This document shows, in pieces, positions 7,158 to 10,775 of a stretch of DNA of 10,775 nt. The notes beneath the pieces were generated by a model that did not search any database, was not told the origin of the DNA, and worked only from the letters and a program-made list of their open reading frames with translations. The DNA comes from Comamonadaceae bacterium. Its GTDB lineage: Bacteria > Pseudomonadota > Gammaproteobacteria > Burkholderiales > Burkholderiaceae. The stretch is from assembly GCA_947377705.1 (NCBI GenBank), contig CANCGU010000075.1, forward strand, positions 1 to 10,775, read 5' to 3'. Every line of letters starts with the position of its first letter. Position 1 is the first letter of the stretch. The position numbers and the translations under genes were made by a program.

Positions 7158-7861
7158 TGTTGGAAATTGAACATCTCAAAGTTTGTTACGACGATGTGCT
7201 CGCGGTCTCCGATGTCAGCCTTCGTGTCAAGCCCGGAAAAATCGTGGCGTTGGTAGGGGGCAATGGCAACGGCAAGTCCACCACTTTGCGCGCTGTGGCG
7301 GGTTTGAATGCGGCGGCCTCGGGTCGCATCACATTCAACGGCGAAGCGATTCATCGTCTGCCCGCGCACATGCGGGTGCCACTCGGTTTGTCGTTGGTAC
7401 CTGAAGGGCGACGCCTGTTCCCGCGCCTGACGGTTTTGCGCAATCTTGAACTTGGCGCTTTCACACGTGCAGACCGTCATGAGGTAGCCCATGGCATTGA
7501 AGACATGCTGACGCTGTTTCCGATCCTGAAGGAACGTGCCACCCAGTTGGCAGGCACCATGAGTGGTGGCGAACAGCAAATGCTGGCTATTGCACGTGGT
7601 CTGATGGCTCGACCGAAGCTTTTGATGCTGGATGAACCATCGTGGGGTATTGCACCCAAGTTCGTCACCAAGGTGCTCGACGTGATCCAACAAGTGAATG
7701 CCACGGGTGTCTCGGTTTTGCTTGTCGAACAAAACCTCCAGAAAGCGTTGCACATTGCGCACTACGGCTACGTGATTCAGACGGGGCGCATCGTGATGGA
7801 GGGCACTGGACAGACCTTGCTCCATGACGAGGGCATCAAAAAGGCATATCTAGGCCTCTGA
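7154..7861 (+). CDS. LivF-like ABC transporter ATPase
   Basis: The second ATPase of the transporter has 235 residues. Seen: Walker A GGNGNGKST at 35-43, a canonical signature MSGGEQQMLAIARGL beginning at 136, and Walker B LLMLDEP at 156-162. LLVEQN follows, with Q193 where many ATPases have the switch histidine; the Gln is normal for LivF. After Walker B it reads SWGIAP where SLGLAP is usual. Two adjacent ATGs (7154 and 7157) could each start it; GGGAGA at 7145-7150 serves either. Overlap with the LivG stop implies coupled translation. With LivG it forms a heterodimer, so its complete signature may complement the altered one in LivG. Confidence 0.95.
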   Translation: MMLEIEHLKVCYDDVLAVSDVSLRVKPGKIVALVGGNGNGKSTTLRAVAGLNAAASGRITFNGEAIHRLPAHMRVPLGLSLVPEGRRLFPRLTVLRNLELGAFTRADRHEVAHGIEDMLTLFPILKERATQLAGTMSGGEQQMLAIARGLMARPKLLMLDEPSWGIAPKFVTKVLDVIQQVNATGVSVLLVEQNLQKALHIAHYGYVIQTGRIVMEGTGQTLLHDEGIKKAYLGL

Positions 7862-7873
7862 CTCCTAGAGGCC
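7853..7873 (+). repeat. Hairpin across the livF stop codon
   Basis: GGCCTCT (7853-7859) and AGAGGCC (7867-7873) form a perfect 7-bp GC-rich stem with a 7-base loop that includes most of the livF stop. There is no T-run after it. It could slow exonuclease decay of the upstream liv mRNA or lessen transcription into the oxoprolinase gene. Confidence 0.5.
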
Positions 7874-7903
7874 ATTACAGACGAACGTCATGATTTTCTG
7901 GCA

Positions 7904-7920
7904 GCCGCATTTTGTGCGGC
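7904..7920 (+). repeat. Second hairpin between livF and the oxoprolinase gene
   Basis: GCCGCA (7904-7909) and TGCGGC (7915-7920) form a perfect stem around TTTTG. It is followed by GGGAAAAG, not a T-run. It is the second stem in the 106-base gap (7862-7967), the widest gap in the transporter-to-oxoprolinase part of the operon. Confidence 0.45.
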
Positions 7921-7967
7921 GGGAAAAGTCACGTCTCAAAACACACTTCACAGAGGAAATACGCATC

Positions 7968-10775
7968 ATGCAAATCAGCAACCATGACCGAGACAGCAAG
8001 CTTTGGCAATTTTGGATTGACCGAGGCGGTACTTTCACCGACATCGTGGGCAAGAAGCCAGATGGACAGGGTGGTTTCTCGTTGGTCACGCACAAGCTGT
8101 TGTCTGAAAATCCTGAGCAATACCGCGATGCAGCGGTAGCAGGCATTCGCCATTTACTTGGCCTCAAACCTGACGAACTCATCACACCCGATCGTGTGGC
8201 ATGCGTCAAGATGGGAACGACCGTAGCGACCAATGCATTGCTGGAGCGCAAGGGTGAGCCCACCCTTTTGGTGACCACACGTGGATTTCGTGATGCCCTA
8301 CGCATTGCTTACCAAAACCGTCCTCGTTTGTTTGATCGTCATATCGTGCTGCCTGAACTGCTGTATTGCTCTGTGGTTGAAGCGCAAGAGCGCATGGGCG
8401 CACATGGCGAAATTTTGCAAGCACTGGATGAGTCGTTACTGAAAACAGCGCTGCTAGCGCAATATGCGCAAGGGCTACGCAGTGTGGCGATTGTTTTGAT
8501 GCACGGTTATCGCTACACCGAGCACGAAAAAATCGCCAAACGTATCGCTTCAGAAGTTGGCTTCACACAGATCAGCACCTCACATGAAGTGAGTCCCATG
8601 ATGAAGTTTGTCAGCCGTGGGGACACGACTGTCGTGGATGCTTATTTATCGCCCATCTTGCGCCGCTATGTAGAGCAAGTAGCCGCCGAGATGCCCGGTG
8701 TTCGACTGTTCTTCATGCAGTCTTCTGGCGGTTTAACAGACGCCTACGCATTCCAAGGTAAGGATGCCATTTTGAGTGGCCCAGCGGGAGGCATCGTAGG
8801 TATGGCGCGCACCGCGCAATTGGCCTTTGGTACACCCCAAGATGCGAGCGCCGAGTCGATCAAGGTGATCGGGTTTGACATGGGGGGGACGTCTACGGAT
8901 GTGTCTCACTATGCGGGTGAGTTTGAGCGGGAGTTTGAAACTCAGGTGGCTGGCGTGCGCATGCGAGCCCCCATGATGAGCATTCACACCGTGGCGGCTG
9001 GCGGTGGCTCTCTGCTCACGTTTGACGGTGAGCGCTTTCGGGTTGGGCCACAGAGCGCAGGCGCGAACCCAGGGCCTGCCAGCTATCGACGTGGTGGCAC
9101 GCTGGCAGTGACCGATGCCAACGTGATGGTGGGCAAGGTCCAGCCAGCCTACTTTCCCAAATTGTTTGGCCCCCACGCAGATGAGGCGCTGAGCTTTGAG
9201 GCGGCGAAGGCACAGTTTGATGTGTTGGCCGAACAAACTGGGCGCACGCCTGAGGCGGTAGCCGAAGGTTTTATCAACATTGCGGTGCAACAGATGGCCA
9301 ATGCCATTAAAAAGATCTCGGTGGCTCGCGGCTATGACGTGACGCGCTACACCTTGCAATGCTTCGGTGGTGCTGGTGGCCAGCATGCCTGCTTGGTTGC
9401 CGATGCCTTGGGGATGACGCAAGTTTTTGTGCACCCGCTTGCTGGCGTACTGTCTGCCTACGGCATGGGGTTAGCAGACCAAAGCATCATCAAAGAGCAG
9501 GCGCTGGAAATCAAGCTCTCCAAAGTCGCGGTGTTAGAGATAGATAAAAAATTGCATGCATTGGCGACAGCAGCACAAGCAGAGTTGCAACGCCAGCAAG
9601 TGAGTGCGGGCTCGGTATCGCTTTACAAGCGGGTGCATGTGCGCTACGAGGGAAGTGACGCAGCTTTGGTCATTCCTTTTGGCAGCATGGAGGCGATTGA
9701 AGCTGGCTTTGAATCGGCTTATCGCCAGCGCTTTTCTTTCCTCATGACGGGCAAGGCTTTGATGGTGGAGGCGATATCCGTGGAGGCCGTGGTCGCGGGC
9801 GATGCACCCGCCGAGCCGCACTGGCCCCTCTATGCGGCACGCGAAGTGCCTAGGCGCGAGACGGTGCGCATTTACTCGGGCGGCCAGTGGCATCAAGCCG
9901 CGCTGGTGGTCCGCGAAGACATGCGCTCTGGCGATGTGATTTCTGGGCCGGCCATCATTGCTGAGAAAAATGCCACCACGGTGGTCGAGCCCGGCTGGCA
10001 AGCTCGTTTGACAGCGTTAAATCATCTCCTGCTTGATAGACGAACCCCACGCACCATGCAGTTTGCAGCAGGCACCCAAGTGGACCCCGTGTTGTTAGAA
10101 GTGTTCAACAACTTGTTCATGAATATTGCCGAGCAAATGGGGCTACAGCTCCAAAACACCGCACATTCGGTCAACATCAAAGAGCGGCTGGACTTTAGTT
10201 GCGCACTGTTTGATGCCGCAGGTCACCTGATTGCCAATGCACCCCATATGCCGGTGCACTTGGGGTCTATGGGCGAAAGCATTCAAACGGTGATTCGTGA
10301 AAACAAAAATTCGATGCAACGTGGCGATGTGTATGTGCTCAATGACCCTTATCACGGAGGGACTCATTTGCCCGACATCACCGTCATTACACCCGTGTAC
10401 ATGGACAAAATATCTTCGACTGAGCCGCTGTTTTACGTGGGTTCACGTGGACACCATGCAGACATTGGCGGCACAACACCTGGCTCCATGCCACCGTTTT
10501 CCACCCGCATTGAAGAAGAAGGTGTGCAAATCAACAATGTCAAACTCGTTGCCCAAGGCGTGCTGCAAGAAGGCAAGCTGTTGGCACTGCTGCAAAGCGG
10601 CCTATACCCTTCGCGCAATCCGCAGCAAAACATGGCGGATCTGAATGCACAGATAGCTGCCAACGAAAAAGGCGTGCAAGAGCTGCGCAAAATGGTTGAG
10701 CAATTCGGCCTAGACGTGGTGCAGGCATACATGGGTCATGTGCAAGACAACGCTGAAGAGTCGGTGCGCCGAGTG
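7968..10775 (+). CDS. oplAH: ATP-dependent 5-oxoprolinase, fused HyuA-HyuB type (cut by right edge)
   Basis: The frame is open for 936 codons and continues past the window; complete family members are about 1200-1290 residues, so roughly the last quarter is missing. The enzyme hydrolyses 5-oxoproline to glutamate with ATP; close relatives open hydantoin rings. Seen: the hydantoinase A N-terminal domain with an ASKHA-type phosphate loop DRGGTFTD at 18-25 and [12 protein letters not shown] at 82-93. The hydantoinase A core follows, with SGPAGGIVG at 270-278, a second phosphate loop DMGGTSTD at 304-311, AAGGGS at 343-348, [12 protein letters not shown] at 360-371 and FGGAGGQHA at 466-474. The hydantoinase B part starts near 705 with [13 protein letters not shown] (791-803) and RGHHADIGG (827-835). 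The A-B fusion and the N terminus [15 protein letters not shown] favour true 5-oxoprolinase over split hydantoinases. GAGGA at 7953-7957 supports this start; an in-frame ATG at 7890 lacks a ribosome site. Residue 372 is Ser where family members commonly have Cys. Confidence 0.93.
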   Translation, partial: MQISNHDRDSKLWQFWIDRGGTFTDIVGKKPDGQGGFSLVTHKLLSENPEQYRDAAVAGIRHLLGLKPDELITPDRVACVKMGTTVATNALLERKGEPTLLVTTRGFRDALRIAYQNRPRLFDRHIVLPELLYCSVVEAQERMGAHGEILQALDESLLKTALLAQYAQGLRSVAIVLMHGYRYTEHEKIAKRIASEVGFTQISTSHEVSPMMKFVSRGDTTVVDAYLSPILRRYVEQVAAEMPGVRLFFMQSSGGLTDAYAFQGKDAILSGPAGGIVGMARTAQLAFGTPQDASAESIKVIGFDMGGTSTDVSHYAGEFEREFETQVAGVRMRAPMMSIHTVAAGGGSLLTFDGERFRVGPQSAGANPGPASYRRGGTLAVTDANVMVGKVQPAYFPKLFGPHADEALSFEAAKAQFDVLAEQTGRTPEAVAEGFINIAVQQMANAIKKISVARGYDVTRYTLQCFGGAGGQHACLVADALGMTQVFVHPLAGVLSAYGMGLADQSIIKEQALEIKLSKVAVLEIDKKLHALATAAQAELQRQQVSAGSVSLYKRVHVRYEGSDAALVIPFGSMEAIEAGFESAYRQRFSFLMTGKALMVEAISVEAVVAGDAPAEPHWPLYAAREVPRRETVRIYSGGQWHQAALVVREDMRSGDVISGPAIIAEKNATTVVEPGWQARLTALNHLLLDRRTPRTMQFAAGTQVDPVLLEVFNNLFMNIAEQMGLQLQNTAHSVNIKERLDFSCALFDAAGHLIANAPHMPVHLGSMGESIQTVIRENKNSMQRGDVYVLNDPYHGGTHLPDITVITPVYMDKISSTEPLFYVGSRGHHADIGGTTPGSMPPFSTRIEEEGVQINNVKLVAQGVLQEGKLLALLQSGLYPSRNPQQNMADLNAQIAANEKGVQELRKMVEQFGLDVVQAYMGHVQDNAEESVRRV

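Noticed and set aside
7139..7825. A 228-codon minus-strand frame opposite livF
   Set aside because: It mirrors the livF coding sequence and has no recognisable motif or ribosome site support.
7853..7920. Intrinsic terminator at the end of livF
   Set aside because: Two GC-rich stems are present but neither is followed by a run of T, so a classical terminator is not supported.
7890..7967. In-frame ATG at 7890 adding 26 residues to the oxoprolinase
   Set aside because: It has no ribosome site and the extension runs through a hairpin; the ATG at 7968 has GAGGA upstream and matches the usual family start.
8733..9434. A 233-codon minus-strand frame opposite the oxoprolinase gene
   Set aside because: It is antisense to well-conserved hydantoinase A motifs and rich in His and Arg, with no domain or operon context; a shadow frame.
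1..10775. Mobile elements, CRISPR arrays, tRNA or rRNA genes
   Set aside because: I saw no terminal repeats with a transposase, no regularly spaced repeats, and no tRNA- or rRNA-like sequence; genes account for almost all of the window.

Overview
The window looks like a chromosomal segment of a betaproteobacterium, most likely a Burkholderiales/Comamonadaceae-type organism. This rests on the moderate-to-high GC content judged by eye, the style of the branched-chain-type ABC transporter, and a long-form (type 2-like) PyrF. It is an inference from protein style; no rRNA or other marker gene is present. There are no tRNA or rRNA genes, insertion sequences or CRISPR arrays. Genes are tightly packed and the longest gap is about 126 bases.

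Left part (1-1349, minus strand): the N-terminal part of an FAD-dependent monooxygenase that runs off the left edge, then pyrF, orotidine-5'-phosphate decarboxylase. These look like the neighbouring housekeeping or unrelated genes.

Centre (1350-2415): a LysR-type regulator is transcribed divergently from pyrF across only 49 bases. The regulator has no ribosome binding site of its own. A nine-codon reading frame with a good Shine-Dalgarno sequence ends exactly on its start codon, which suggests translational coupling. Just after the regulator, before the next gene, lie two perfect inverted repeats. They are the best candidates for an operator or RNA control element.

Right part (2416-10775, plus strand): an apparent catabolic operon. 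In order it encodes a DUF1445/UPF0317 protein (D-glutamate cyclase-like, 'putative hydro-lyase'), a periplasmic LivJ/K-like binding protein, the LivH-, LivM-, LivG- and LivF-like transporter parts, and a long fused HyuA-HyuB protein of the ATP-dependent 5-oxoprolinase type (OplAH). The last is cut by the right edge after 936 codons.

The combined reading is inference. The transporter brings in a small amide or amino acid, perhaps 5-oxoproline, glutamate or a related lactam. The DUF1445 enzyme interconverts or cyclises it (D-glutamate to 5-oxo-D-proline is the activity reported for the mammalian relative). The oxoprolinase opens the ring at the expense of ATP to give glutamate. The LysR protein would switch the system on in response to the substrate. 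A dedicated D-glutamate/5-oxoproline uptake-and-use cassette built from DUF1445 plus OplAH plus a Liv transporter is the most interesting possibility in the window.
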